A DNA stretch of 8,538 nt from an uncultured Oscillospiraceae bacterium (GCA_934569195.1 CAKTKB010000057.1:1-8538), one strand, 5' to 3'; numbered from the stretch's first letter, positions 1-6,372 are shown. The notes: a model not told the origin generated them from the letters alone. Numbers and translations are program-made.

Positions 1-1031
1 AAATAGGCGTTCAGCAGCTTCAGGGTGTTCTCCACGCCTTTTTTGTGGCTGCGCTCATAGCCGTGGGAGGCATACACCCCCGGACCGATGAGCCCGTGGC
101 GTAGGTCGTGCCCGGCGCTGAGAGTGGCCTCCACGTCGGAGCCGTAGTGGGGATAGACATCCACGGCATAGTCCGCGTCGGTTGCTTTCGCGGCTGCAAT
201 CAGCTTGCCCACAACCTCATAGCTGTAAGGACCGCCGGAGTCCTTGGCACAGATGCTGACCTGCTGTTCCGTGCAGGCCAGGTTGTTACCCACACAGCCC
301 ATATCAACGGAGATTGCCTCCGTTACCCCCTGCGGCACAGAGCCGGAGCCGCCGTGCCCGACCTCTTCATAGACCGTTATGTGAGCGTAGACCCGGCGGG
401 ACAGAACGGCCCCTGTGTCGTGCAGATATTTGGCAAGACCCAGCAAGATGCCGACAGAGAGCTTGTCATCCAGAAAACGACTTTTCAGATAGCCGGATGC
501 GGTGCGGCGGGTTCGCGGCTCAAAGCAGACGATGTCGCCCGTCTCCATTCCCAGCTTGCACACATCCTCTGCGGAGGTCACCGGCTCATCCAGAACGACC
601 TCAGTGGTGTCAAAGCTGCGCTTTGTGGTGGAATACTCTCCGTTTACATGGATAGAAGCGTTGCAGAGCTGGAGTGTTCCCTCATAGCATTGACCGACGC
701 GCGTGTAGACGCGGACATTTTCCGCCTCTGCGTTGTTGGCATTCATGCCGCCAAGATTGGTCAGTCTCAGCCGTCCGTTCCCCTTGATCTGGGCAATCAT
801 CGCGCCGAGCGTATCGGTGTGCGCCTCCAGAAGCAGCCCGTTCTCGGCATCTGCGCCGCCAAAATCGACCAGAACACCGCCCTTGGTCGTGATTTTTGCC
901 GGGAATCCCTGCGCTTCAAACGCGCTTTGTACCCAGGCGGCTGCTTTTGCGGTAAATCCGGTGGGAGAGTCAATCGCCAGCAGGGAAGCGGTCTGCTCCC
1001 AGGCAAAGTCAGCATAGGTTTTTTCAATCAT
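1..1031 (-). CDS. M42 family metallopeptidase (partial, C-terminus beyond window edge)
   Basis: Cytosolic zinc or cobalt aminopeptidase of the M42 (glutamyl aminopeptidase/endoglucanase M-like) family, which trims N-terminal residues from peptides. The start at 1031 gives 343 residues with no stop before the window edge; the family is usually about 340-360 residues, so little is missing. Visible metal-site motifs: EAHTDTLGAM (H71, D73), FLDDK (D188 as bridging Asp), YEEVGHGG (E222 as catalytic base and E223 as ligand), SVDMG (D243) and ASHGYER (H323). The start is supported by GGAGG ten bases upstream; this site lies in the last codons of the upstream ydcF-like gene, whose stop ends seven bases before the ATG, so the two are probably co-translated. 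Family assignment is firm; peptide specificity cannot be read from the sequence. Confidence 0.93.
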   Translation of the reverse strand, partial: MIEKTYADFAWEQTASLLAIDSPTGFTAKAAAWVQSAFEAQGFPAKITTKGGVLVDFGGADAENGLLLEAHTDTLGAMIAQIKGNGRLRLTNLGGMNANNAEAENVRVYTRVGQCYEGTLQLCNASIHVNGEYSTTKRSFDTTEVVLDEPVTSAEDVCKLGMETGDIVCFEPRTRRTASGYLKSRFLDDKLSVGILLGLAKYLHDTGAVLSRRVYAHITVYEEVGHGGSGSVPQGVTEAISVDMGCVGNNLACTEQQVSICAKDSGGPYSYEVVGKLIAAAKATDADYAVDVYPHYGSDVEATLSAGHDLRHGLIGPGVYASHGYERSHKKGVENTLKLLNAY

Positions 1032-1037
1032 GATAGC

Positions 1038-1814
1038 TTAACCTCCAAATATAGCATAGTACCATACTGCGGCAATTTCCCGCAGAAAATAGTTTACCCG
1101 AAGGGAAAGGTAGCTGGTTTCTGCAGGAATTCCCACGGCCGACACCCCCAGAGAAGCAGCAATCCGTTCCGCTCGGTAAAGATGATATTCGCTGGAAACC
1201 AGGCCGATCTGGGTGGGCAGGCTGCCGGTATGCTCCTGAATCAGTTGGATGGAAAACCGGAGATTTTCCCGGGTTGTAGTGGCTTGGGATTCCTTCCATA
1301 TCCGGTCCGGGGAGATACCTCTCTGGGTCAGCTCCCGGTACATGCAGTCGGCTTCCGACAGATCCTCTCCGCTGCCCTTGCCGCCGGAAACGATACAGAT
1401 GGTTTTCGGGTGATTGGCAAGGTAGGTATATGCGGCATCCAGCCGTTCCTGCAACGACAGCGACGGCTTGTCTCCGTCCACGCCTGCACCCAATACAACG
1501 ATGTAGCGGCAGTTTACGCCGGCATGGCCGGATGCGGCCCAACCGATCAGAGTACCGGTTGCCACGGCTGCGAGCAGCCCGAGAAGGACGACGGTGTTCA
1601 GGAGAAGCCGAAGAAGCTTGCCTGCGTTGACCCGGCGGCAGGATACCCAGGCGGCGGCCGTATAGCAGGCGGACAGAAGGGCGATTCCCAGCAGAACCAC
1701 TCCGCTGAAACGATAGGCGCTTGCAAAAAGCGTTACCAGAATGCCCACTGCGGCCAGAACGGCAGAGACAATCCATCCGGTTGCTTGGCGGCGCTGATTA
1801 TGGGGTGTTTCCAT
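1038..1814 (-). CDS. YdcF/SanA-like DUF218 membrane protein
   Basis: A 258-residue protein with three predicted membrane helices at the N-terminus (about 13-31, 37-58, 68-91), followed by a DUF218 domain (about 104-250). The domain shows the family opening YIVVLGAGV, then LQERLDAA, IVSGGKGSGED, EADCMYREL, a KESQATTTRENL segment and LVSSEYHLYRAERI. DUF218 proteins (YdcF, SanA, ElyC) are linked to envelope maintenance and vancomycin sensitivity in enterobacteria, but their biochemical activity is not settled, so no reaction is assigned. The start at 1814 is preceded by AGGAGG (1823-1828) at good spacing. It is first gene of a minus-strand pair with the M42 peptidase, seven bases apart. Its own promoter is recognisable just after the thrS terminator. 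Confidence 0.88.
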   Translation of the reverse strand: METPHNQRRQATGWIVSAVLAAVGILVTLFASAYRFSGVVLLGIALLSACYTAAAWVSCRRVNAGKLLRLLLNTVVLLGLLAAVATGTLIGWAASGHAGVNCRYIVVLGAGVDGDKPSLSLQERLDAAYTYLANHPKTICIVSGGKGSGEDLSEADCMYRELTQRGISPDRIWKESQATTTRENLRFSIQLIQEHTGSLPTQIGLVSSEYHLYRAERIAASLGVSAVGIPAETSYLSLRVNYFLREIAAVWYYAIFGG

Positions 1815-1848
1815 AGAAGGATCCTCCTGATTCAGGTTTCTTGCCTAT

Positions 1849-1877
1849 ATTCTACCATAGGAAGCGAAAAAAGACAA
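1849..1877 (-). promoter_or_regulatory. Promoter for the ydcF-like/M42 operon
   Basis: On the minus strand, TTGTCT (complement of 1872-1877) and TAGAAT (complement of 1849-1854) are separated by 17 bases, with TGG directly before the -10 as an extended -10 element. Transcription would begin near 1842, giving a leader of about 28 bases. The -35 hexamer overlaps the 3' arm and U tract of the thrS terminator, so the two signals share DNA. Assignment is by consensus match only. Confidence 0.6.
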
Positions 1878-1902
1878 GCCGCCCCGATAACGAAGCGGCT
1901 TG
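1865..1902 (-). terminator. Rho-independent terminator of thrS
   Basis: On the minus strand CAAGCCGC (complement of 1895-1902) pairs with GCGGCTTG (complement of 1875-1882), an 8-bp GC-rich stem around a 12-base loop, followed by TCTTTTTT. It begins 18 bases after the thrS stop. There is no T tract on the plus side, so it acts only on minus-strand transcription. Confidence 0.85.
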
Positions 1903-1920
1903 GCAGTTTGCTTTGGAAAA

Positions 1921-3723
1921 TCAGATGTCCTTGGTCTTGCTGGCAATCTCCAGCAGGCACTTACCGAGGAAGGCATCCAGAGACATGGCGCCCAGATCCT
2001 CGCCGCCGCGGGTGCGGACGGAGACGGTGTTGTTCTCCACGTCCCGGTCACCGACCACGAGCATATAGGGAATCTTCTGCATCTGCGCCTCGCGGATCTT
2101 GTAGCCCAGCTTTTCGCTGCGGCAGTCGCTCTCGGCCCGAATGCCGGCTGCGCTCAGCTTCTCGGTTACACTGACGGCATAATCGTGGGCGCGATCCGTG
2201 ACGGGCAGTACCTTTACCTGCGTGGGGCTCATCCAGAGGGGAAGCGCACCGGCATATTTTTCGATCAGGTATGCCAGGGTACGCTCATAGCAGCCCAGGC
2301 TCGTACGGTGGATGATATAGGGGAGCTTCTTCTGACCGTCGGCATCGGTGTATTCCATGCCAAAGCGCGCGGCAAGAAGCATATCGATCTGAATGGTGAC
2401 AAGGGTATCCTCCTTGCCGAACACATTCTTATACTGGATATCCAGCTTCGGGCCGTAGAAGGCCGCTTCATCGATGCCAATGGTGTATTCCACATTCAGA
2501 TCGTCCAGAATCTGCTTCATAACGGCCTGGGCGGTCTCCCACTGCTCGGCAGTGCCTTCATACTTGTTCTTGGGGTTGGCGGGATCCCACTGGCTGAAGC
2601 GGAAGGTGCAGTCGTCCAGCAGGCCGACGGTATCCAGGCAGTACTTTGCAAGCTCCAGGCATCCGCGGAACTCATCCTCCAGCTGGTCCGGGCGAAGAAC
2701 CAGGTGGCCCTCGGAAATGGTGAACTGACGGACACGGATCAATCCGTGCATTTCACCGGAGTCCTCATTCCGGAACAGAGTGGAGGTCTCGCCAAGGCGC
2801 ATGGGCAGATCACGATAGCTGCGCGCCCGGTTCAGATAAACCTGGTACTGGAAGGGGCAGGTCATGGGCCGCAGGGCAAAGCATTCCTTGCTTTCGTCGT
2901 GGGGATCGCCGAGAACAAACATCCCGTCCAGATAGTGGTCCCAGTGACCGGAAATCTTATACAGCTCGCGCTTTGCCATCAGCGGAGTCTTGGTCAGCAG
3001 ATAGCCGCGCTTCTGCTCCTCGTCCTCCACCCAGCGCTGAAGAATCTGCACGACGCGAGCGCCCTTGGGCAGCAGAACCGGCAGGCCCTGACCGATGACA
3101 TCCACGGTGGTGAAGAATTCAAGCTCTCTGCCCAGCTTGTTGTGATCGCGCTTCTGCGCCTCGGCCCGGCGCTCCAGATAGTTGTCCAGCTCCTCCTTTT
3201 TGGGGAAAGCAATGCCGTAGATTCTCTGGAGCATCTTCCGCTTGGAGTCGCCGCGCCAGTATGCGCCGCAGGTGGAAAGAAGCTTGATGGCGTTGCCCTT
3301 TACGCGGCCGGTGTGGTCCAGGTGGGGACCGGCGCACAGATCCGTAAATTCGCCCTGGGTGTAGAAGGAGATGACGGCATCCTCCGGAAGGTCTTCAATC
3401 AGCTCAACCTTGTAAGGTTCGCTGTGCGCCTGCATATAGGCGATGGCTTCCTCCCGGGGCATCTCGCTGCGGACGATGGAAAGCCGCTCCTTGCAGATTT
3501 TCTTCATCTCCGCCTCGATTTTTTCCAGATGGTCGGGAGTGAAGGTAAACGGAGCGTCAAAGTCGTAGTACCAGCCCTCGTCAATAGCGGGGCCGATTGC
3601 AAGCTGAACCTCCGGCCAGAGACGTTTGACAGCCTGCGCCATGATGTGGGAGCAGGTGTGCCAATAGGTCTTGCGGTAATCCGGATTTTCAAAGGTGTAC
3701 AGGTTTTCTTCTGATGCGGACAT
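1921..3723 (-). CDS. thrS: Threonine--tRNA ligase lacking the TGS domain
   Basis: Charges tRNA-Thr with threonine in the cytosol. The protein has 600 residues. The start at 3723 has GGAGG eight bases upstream and lies just after the T-box terminator; the frame is open further upstream but that part is riboswitch. Domains: editing domain from about residue 18 (H22 and H26 in HTCSHIMAQ; C130 and H134 in DLCAGPHL), class II catalytic core about 205-490 and anticodon-binding domain about 498-590. Predicted zinc ligands are C289 (PMTCP), H340 (SEGH) and H472 (IIHR); motif 2 is LFRNE with R318 and motif 3 holds R481. The roughly 60-residue TGS domain of the E. coli enzyme is absent. Relative to E. 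coli, threonine-pocket Q381 and D383 are I336 and E338, and PMNCPGH is PMTCPFQ. The gene is monocistronic, with its own promoter, T-box and terminator. Confidence 0.97.
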   Translation of the reverse strand: MSASEENLYTFENPDYRKTYWHTCSHIMAQAVKRLWPEVQLAIGPAIDEGWYYDFDAPFTFTPDHLEKIEAEMKKICKERLSIVRSEMPREEAIAYMQAHSEPYKVELIEDLPEDAVISFYTQGEFTDLCAGPHLDHTGRVKGNAIKLLSTCGAYWRGDSKRKMLQRIYGIAFPKKEELDNYLERRAEAQKRDHNKLGRELEFFTTVDVIGQGLPVLLPKGARVVQILQRWVEDEEQKRGYLLTKTPLMAKRELYKISGHWDHYLDGMFVLGDPHDESKECFALRPMTCPFQYQVYLNRARSYRDLPMRLGETSTLFRNEDSGEMHGLIRVRQFTISEGHLVLRPDQLEDEFRGCLELAKYCLDTVGLLDDCTFRFSQWDPANPKNKYEGTAEQWETAQAVMKQILDDLNVEYTIGIDEAAFYGPKLDIQYKNVFGKEDTLVTIQIDMLLAARFGMEYTDADGQKKLPYIIHRTSLGCYERTLAYLIEKYAGALPLWMSPTQVKVLPVTDRAHDYAVSVTEKLSAAGIRAESDCRSEKLGYKIREAQMQKIPYMLVVGDRDVENNTVSVRTRGGEDLGAMSLDAFLGKCLLEIASKTKDI

Positions 3724-3739
3724 AACATTTGCCTCCTTT

Positions 3740-3996
3740 ATTTTGGGGCGAAGACGACAAAATCCCACCCCTGAAAAAATCAGGGGTGGGATACAAATAC
3801 GTATTCCACGGTTCCACCCTGGTTGCTGTCCGACGGACAGCCACTCATTGTCGCGGTAACGGGCGAACCCGGTCGACCATTTCCGATCGACGGCTCGGAA
3901 GCGGTGTGGCGTGGGGCAGGGGTGCAGAGCCATTGCAGCATACAGGCTCCTCTCTGGGCATCTTACCGACAGCCGGGTCTTCGTCACAGCCTTTCT
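3740..3996 (-). promoter_or_regulatory. T-box riboswitch leader of thrS
   Basis: A tRNA-sensing antitermination leader. On the minus strand, the order is: GACGAAGA (complement of 3978-3985) at the base of stem I, AGAGAG (3950-3955) followed by a GAGCC/GGCTC hairpin with a 13-base loop, a perfect 7-bp stem III GCTGTCC-GAC/GTC-GGACAGC at 3825-3841, and the T-box AGGGTGGAACCG at 3809-3820. CAGGGTGG can pair with CCACCCCTG in the 5' arm of the terminator to form the antiterminator. The bulge UGGA would pair with an acceptor end UCCA, consistent with a U discriminator as is typical of tRNA-Thr. Predicted effect: uncharged tRNA-Thr allows readthrough into thrS. The specifier triplet could not be placed with certainty; ACC triplets occur in the 3' part of stem I. 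Confidence 0.93.
3755..3792 (-). terminator. T-box regulated intrinsic terminator ahead of thrS
   Basis: On the minus strand a perfect 13-bp stem, ATCCCACCCCTGA (complement of 3780-3792) with its complement at 3762-3774, closes a 5-base T loop and is followed by TTTTGTCG. It is mutually exclusive with the antiterminator because its 5' arm contains the CCACCCCTG that pairs with the T-box. It lies about 30 bases before the thrS start. Confidence 0.92.
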
Positions 3997-4002
3997 GCTG
4001 GC

Positions 4003-4031
4003 ACTATAGCACGAATGGAGGGAAGTGTCAA
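4003..4031 (-). promoter_or_regulatory. Promoter of thrS T-box leader
   Basis: On the minus strand, a consensus TTGACA (complement of 4026-4031) and TATAGT (complement of 4003-4008) are separated by exactly 17 bases. Transcription would start near 3996, giving an untranslated leader of about 270 bases containing the entire T-box. Confidence 0.88.
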
Positions 4032-4093
4032 GCGCTTCTTCCATAATTTATTGAAATCCTCGTGCAGCATCGGTCGAACGGCGGCAGACAGGC

Positions 4094-4132
4094 GGTTACA
4101 TAACGCAGTTGCTTATGTAAACAAATGTAACC
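4094..4132. repeat. Inverted GGTTACAT / ATGTAACC boxes in the divergent intergenic region
   Basis: GGTTACAT (4094-4101) and ATGTAACC (4125-4132) form a perfect 8-bp inverted repeat. A second overlapping inverted repeat pairs TTACATAA (4096-4103) with TTATGTAA (4113-4120). TGTAAA (4116) and TGTAAC (4126) are also direct repeats 10 bases apart. The same hexamer recurs as a palindrome at 4304-4318. A regulator-binding function is inference. The rest of 4032-4254 is AT-rich and I see no gene in it. Confidence 0.5.
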
Positions 4133-4254
4133 AGTTTGGCGATAAATGGTGTTATTTGCGTGTTTTTGAAGAATGACGGCAAAATGAGTTAACATAATTT
4201 TACGAATAATTATCTATCAAATGTTGTCGTTAATTGGTGTTTTACGGTAAATAC

Positions 4255-4282
4255 TTGACTTTTGAAAAAATAATGCTATAAT
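4255..4282 (+). promoter_or_regulatory. Promoter of the G5/3D wall-protein gene
   Basis: TTGACT (4255-4260), a 16-base spacer and TATAAT (4277-4282), with TGC immediately before the -10 as an extended -10 element. Transcription would begin near 4289, leaving an 87-base leader before the start codon. Confidence 0.85.
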
Positions 4283-4290
4283 GTAGCGTG

Positions 4291-4370
4291 TTCCTGGAGG
4301 CATGTTACACAATGTAACTTATTGAAACCAAGCACTTCAGGGACCTTTCAAACTCCAACAGGAAAGGAGG
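4291..4370 (+). promoter_or_regulatory. Possible structured 5' leader of the wall-protein mRNA
   Basis: The leader can fold into a three-way junction: TTCCTG (4291-4296) with CAGGAA (4359-4364), extended by GAG/CTC after a bulge; a hairpin GTTACA-CAA-TGTAAC (4304-4318); and TTGAAA (4322-4327) with TTTCAA (4346-4351). The closing helix ends against the ribosome binding site AAGGAGG. It does not match a riboswitch class that I recognise. The fold is a hand prediction and could be chance. Confidence 0.3.
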
Positions 4371-4375
4371 ATTCT

Positions 4376-5437
4376 ATGTGTAGAATTGATAATTCCGGCT
4401 CCCGGCGGCGTACCTATTTGTCCCGATTGTTTGCCCTGGTGCTGCCCCTGTTTTGGCTGATAGCCAATCTGACGCAGCCCGCTTTTGCGCAAAATACCTA
4501 TGTGATTACGGACGGAAGCCGTGTGCTGGTGCATACGACCTATGCCACAAACCCGGCAGAGGTTCTCAGCGAGGCCGGTCTTGCACTGGGTGCCGAGGAC
4601 ACCTATACCACGCAGGAGGGGGACGGTGTGTCGGAAATTCGCGTGCGCAGAGTTCAGACGGTCCTGATTGACCTGGGCAGTGAACAGCTGCGCGTGAATT
4701 CCAACGGAGAATCGGTGGGGGAGCTGCTGTCCCGGCTGCATCTGGATGTTTCCTCTCAGGAGGATGTCTCCGTACCGCTGGAGGCGGCTACATATGATGG
4801 CATGGAGCTGACCGTCCATCGCACGGTACAGACGCAGGAAGTCTACACCAAGTCGCTGCCTTATAAGACACGCTATTGCGAAGATGCCTCTGCGCCGGAG
4901 GGAACACGGAGGGTTCTGACGGCCGGTACCGACGGCGAGGTGCAGTATGTGGATGCAGTTGTTTACAAGGACGGGCAGGAGGTGAACCGGCACACGCTTT
5001 CGCAGGCCGTTACGCTTCAGCCGGTGGATCAGGTCATAGCGATCGGAACTGCCCGCAGCGAGGCTGACGGGGAGGAAGCGCAGCAGCCGACGATTTCCGA
5101 AGGGACGATTACGACGCAGGCCGGCGAGGTGCTGACATACAGTAAGGTCCTGAAGGTTGTCGCAACGGGATATAACAATACCAACGAGGGATGCAGCGAA
5201 TATACGGCGACCGGCACGCTTGCCCGTGTGGGGGCGGTTGCGGTGGATCCCAACGTGATTCCCTATGGCACGCGGATGTACATTGTGTCGGATGACGGCG
5301 AGTACATTTATGGGCTTGCCACTGCCGAGGACTGCGGCGGAAGCATCGTGAACAATCGGATAGATCTGTATTTCGACACCAATGAGGAGTGCTTCCAGTT
5401 TGGCGTGCGTAACTGCACCGTTTATATTCTTGGCTGA
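4376..5437 (+). CDS. Secreted DUF348-G5-3D domain cell-wall protein (YabE-like)
   Basis: A 353-residue exported protein, probably a peptidoglycan-cleaving or wall-remodelling enzyme. An N-terminal signal region (positive charges to residue 17, hydrophobic 18-34) ends in a likely cleavage site AFA-QN after residue 38. Two DUF348 repeats follow (about 40-75 and 93-135), then a G5 domain (about 147-226), a Ser/Glu-rich linker (227-245) and a C-terminal 3D domain (about 258-353). The 3D domain resembles the MltA lytic transglycosylase core and keeps acidic residues D291 (VDPNVIPYGT), D319 (AEDCGG) and D330 (NRIDLYFD). The start at 4376 is chosen because AAAGGAGG ends five bases before it; an in-frame ATG at 4322 lacks such a site. 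The architecture and position before ksgA resemble Bacillus yabE. An intrinsic terminator follows directly. Confidence 0.92.
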   Translation: MCRIDNSGSRRRTYLSRLFALVLPLFWLIANLTQPAFAQNTYVITDGSRVLVHTTYATNPAEVLSEAGLALGAEDTYTTQEGDGVSEIRVRRVQTVLIDLGSEQLRVNSNGESVGELLSRLHLDVSSQEDVSVPLEAATYDGMELTVHRTVQTQEVYTKSLPYKTRYCEDASAPEGTRRVLTAGTDGEVQYVDAVVYKDGQEVNRHTLSQAVTLQPVDQVIAIGTARSEADGEEAQQPTISEGTITTQAGEVLTYSKVLKVVATGYNNTNEGCSEYTATGTLARVGAVAVDPNVIPYGTRMYIVSDDGEYIYGLATAEDCGGSIVNNRIDLYFDTNEECFQFGVRNCTVYILG

Positions 5438-5444
5438 TTGACCA

Positions 5445-5473
5445 TTGCAATACCGCCTTTTTTCTGGTACAAT
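5445..5473 (+). promoter_or_regulatory. Putative ksgA promoter within the upstream terminator
   Basis: TTGCAA (5445-5450, 4 of 6 matches), a 17-base spacer and TACAAT (5468-5473, 5 of 6 matches), with TGG before the -10 as an extended -10 element. Initiation near 5480 would leave a leader of about 17 bases that still contains the AAAGGCGG ribosome binding site but lacks the 5' arm of the surrounding hairpin. The -35 match is weak, so this is a consensus-based inference. Confidence 0.5.
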
Positions 5474-5496
5474 GACCGGGAGAAAGGCGGTTTTTT
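5452..5496 (+). terminator. Intrinsic terminator of the wall-protein gene, overlapping the ksgA ribosome binding site
   Basis: Positions 5452-5468 pair without a break with 5475-5491 on the plus-strand RNA: 17 pairs including three G-U wobbles, closing a 6-base loop ACAATG, followed by a T run through 5496. The wobble pairs would be A-C mismatches in a minus-strand transcript, so the structure favours plus-strand RNA. It starts 15 bases after the upstream stop codon and ends directly at the ksgA ATG. The 3' arm is the ksgA Shine-Dalgarno sequence. Confidence 0.82.
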
Positions 5497-6372
5497 ATGG
5501 TTCAGGTTTGTGATATTCAAGTGATGCGGCCGCTGCTTGCCGAGCATGGCTTTCATTTTTCCAAAGCAAAGGGGCAGAATTTCCTTGTGGCGGCCTGGGT
5601 GCCGGAGGCAATCGCGGAGCAATCCGGAGTGGACCGGAACACGGGCGTGCTGGAGATCGGGCCGGGCATCGGGCCGCTCACGCAGCAGCTTTGTCTGAGA
5701 GCAGAAAAGGTCTGCGCGGTGGAGGTGGATACCCGCCTGAAGCCGATTCTGGAGCAGACGGTGGGGGAGTTTGACAACCTTACCATCTTGTGGGAGGATA
5801 TTCTGAAGCAGGATATTCCCGCCCTGGTGCGTAGGGAATTCGGAGGACTGCGGCCTGCGGCGTGTGCCAATCTTCCGTATTATATCACGTCCCCTATTTT
5901 GACCGCGCTGCTGGAGGCGCGCTGCTTTGATACGATCACGGTTATGGTGCAGAAGGAGGTGGCGCAGCGGATTGCTGCCAGACCGGGCAGTGCGGATTAC
6001 AGCGCCTTTACGATCTTCTGCCAGTATTACGCCCAGCCGGAAATCCTTTTCGACGTACCGGCGCATTGCTTTGTCCCGCAGCCGAAGGTGACGTCGGCGG
6101 TGGTTTCGCTGCATGTGCGGGATGTGCTGCCGTGGGAGGTGACCGATGAGGATGTCTTTTTCCGCACGGTGCGCGCCAGCTTTGCGATGCGCAGAAAGAA
6201 GCTGCAAAACGGACTGGCCGCAGGCTTCCCGGAGCTGGGAAAGACGGGCGCAGGGGATGTGATCGCCGCGTGCGGACTGGACGAAAATGTCCGGGGGGAG
6301 ACGCTGGACATCCCGGCCTTCTGCGCAATTGCCAACAGGATTGTGCAGTATCGAGAGGAAAACCATGTATAA
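5497..6372 (+). CDS. rsmA: 16S rRNA (adenine1518/1519-N6)-dimethyltransferase
   Basis: RsmA/KsgA uses S-adenosylmethionine to dimethylate two adjacent adenines in the 3' terminal hairpin of 16S rRNA, a late checkpoint in 30S assembly; loss of it gives kasugamycin resistance. The 291 residues match the usual length. Visible motifs: KGQNFL (25-30), SAM-binding motif I LEIGPGIGPLT (52-62), motif II Asp region AVEVD (74-78), the catalytic NLPYY (125-129), CFVPQPKVTSAV (191-202) and RASFAMRRKKLQN (226-238). The start at 5497 is preceded by AAAGGCGG at six bases, and its N-terminus aligns with that of Bacillus KsgA; a later ATG at 5524 has no good binding site. The ribosome binding site is inside a terminator hairpin. 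Its 3' end overlaps the next gene by eight bases. Confidence 0.97.
   Translation: MVQVCDIQVMRPLLAEHGFHFSKAKGQNFLVAAWVPEAIAEQSGVDRNTGVLEIGPGIGPLTQQLCLRAEKVCAVEVDTRLKPILEQTVGEFDNLTILWEDILKQDIPALVRREFGGLRPAACANLPYYITSPILTALLEARCFDTITVMVQKEVAQRIAARPGSADYSAFTIFCQYYAQPEILFDVPAHCFVPQPKVTSAVVSLHVRDVLPWEVTDEDVFFRTVRASFAMRRKKLQNGLAAGFPELGKTGAGDVIAACGLDENVRGETLDIPAFCAIANRIVQYREENHV

Noticed and set aside
108..2174. A 688-codon open frame on the plus strand
   Set aside because: It is antisense to the M42, ydcF-like and thrS genes and crosses their boundaries and terminator; the translation has no recognisable domain and no ribosome binding site. It is a by-product of GC-rich codon use.
1900..3714. A 604-codon open frame on the plus strand opposite thrS
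   Set aside because: It mirrors the thrS coding strand almost exactly, and the opposite frame is an unmistakable threonyl-tRNA synthetase with its own promoter, T-box and terminator.
3724..4044. N-terminal extension of thrS by 107 codons
   Set aside because: This part is the T-box leader, including a 13-bp terminator hairpin. The GGAGG site supports the start at 3723, and the extension has no TGS-like sequence.
4116..4131. WalR-type binding site
   Set aside because: TGTAAA and TGTAAC are direct repeats, but the gap is four bases rather than the five of the known WalR site, so I do not call it.
3823..4176. Small plus-strand open frame across the T-box region
   Set aside because: It is antisense to structured leader RNA and the thrS promoter, and no ribosome binding site or homology is apparent.
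4289..4375. Cyclic di-AMP (ydaO-type) or cyclic di-GMP riboswitch before the wall-protein gene
   Set aside because: These classes occur before wall hydrolase genes, but the leader is only about 87 bases and lacks their conserved core sequences.
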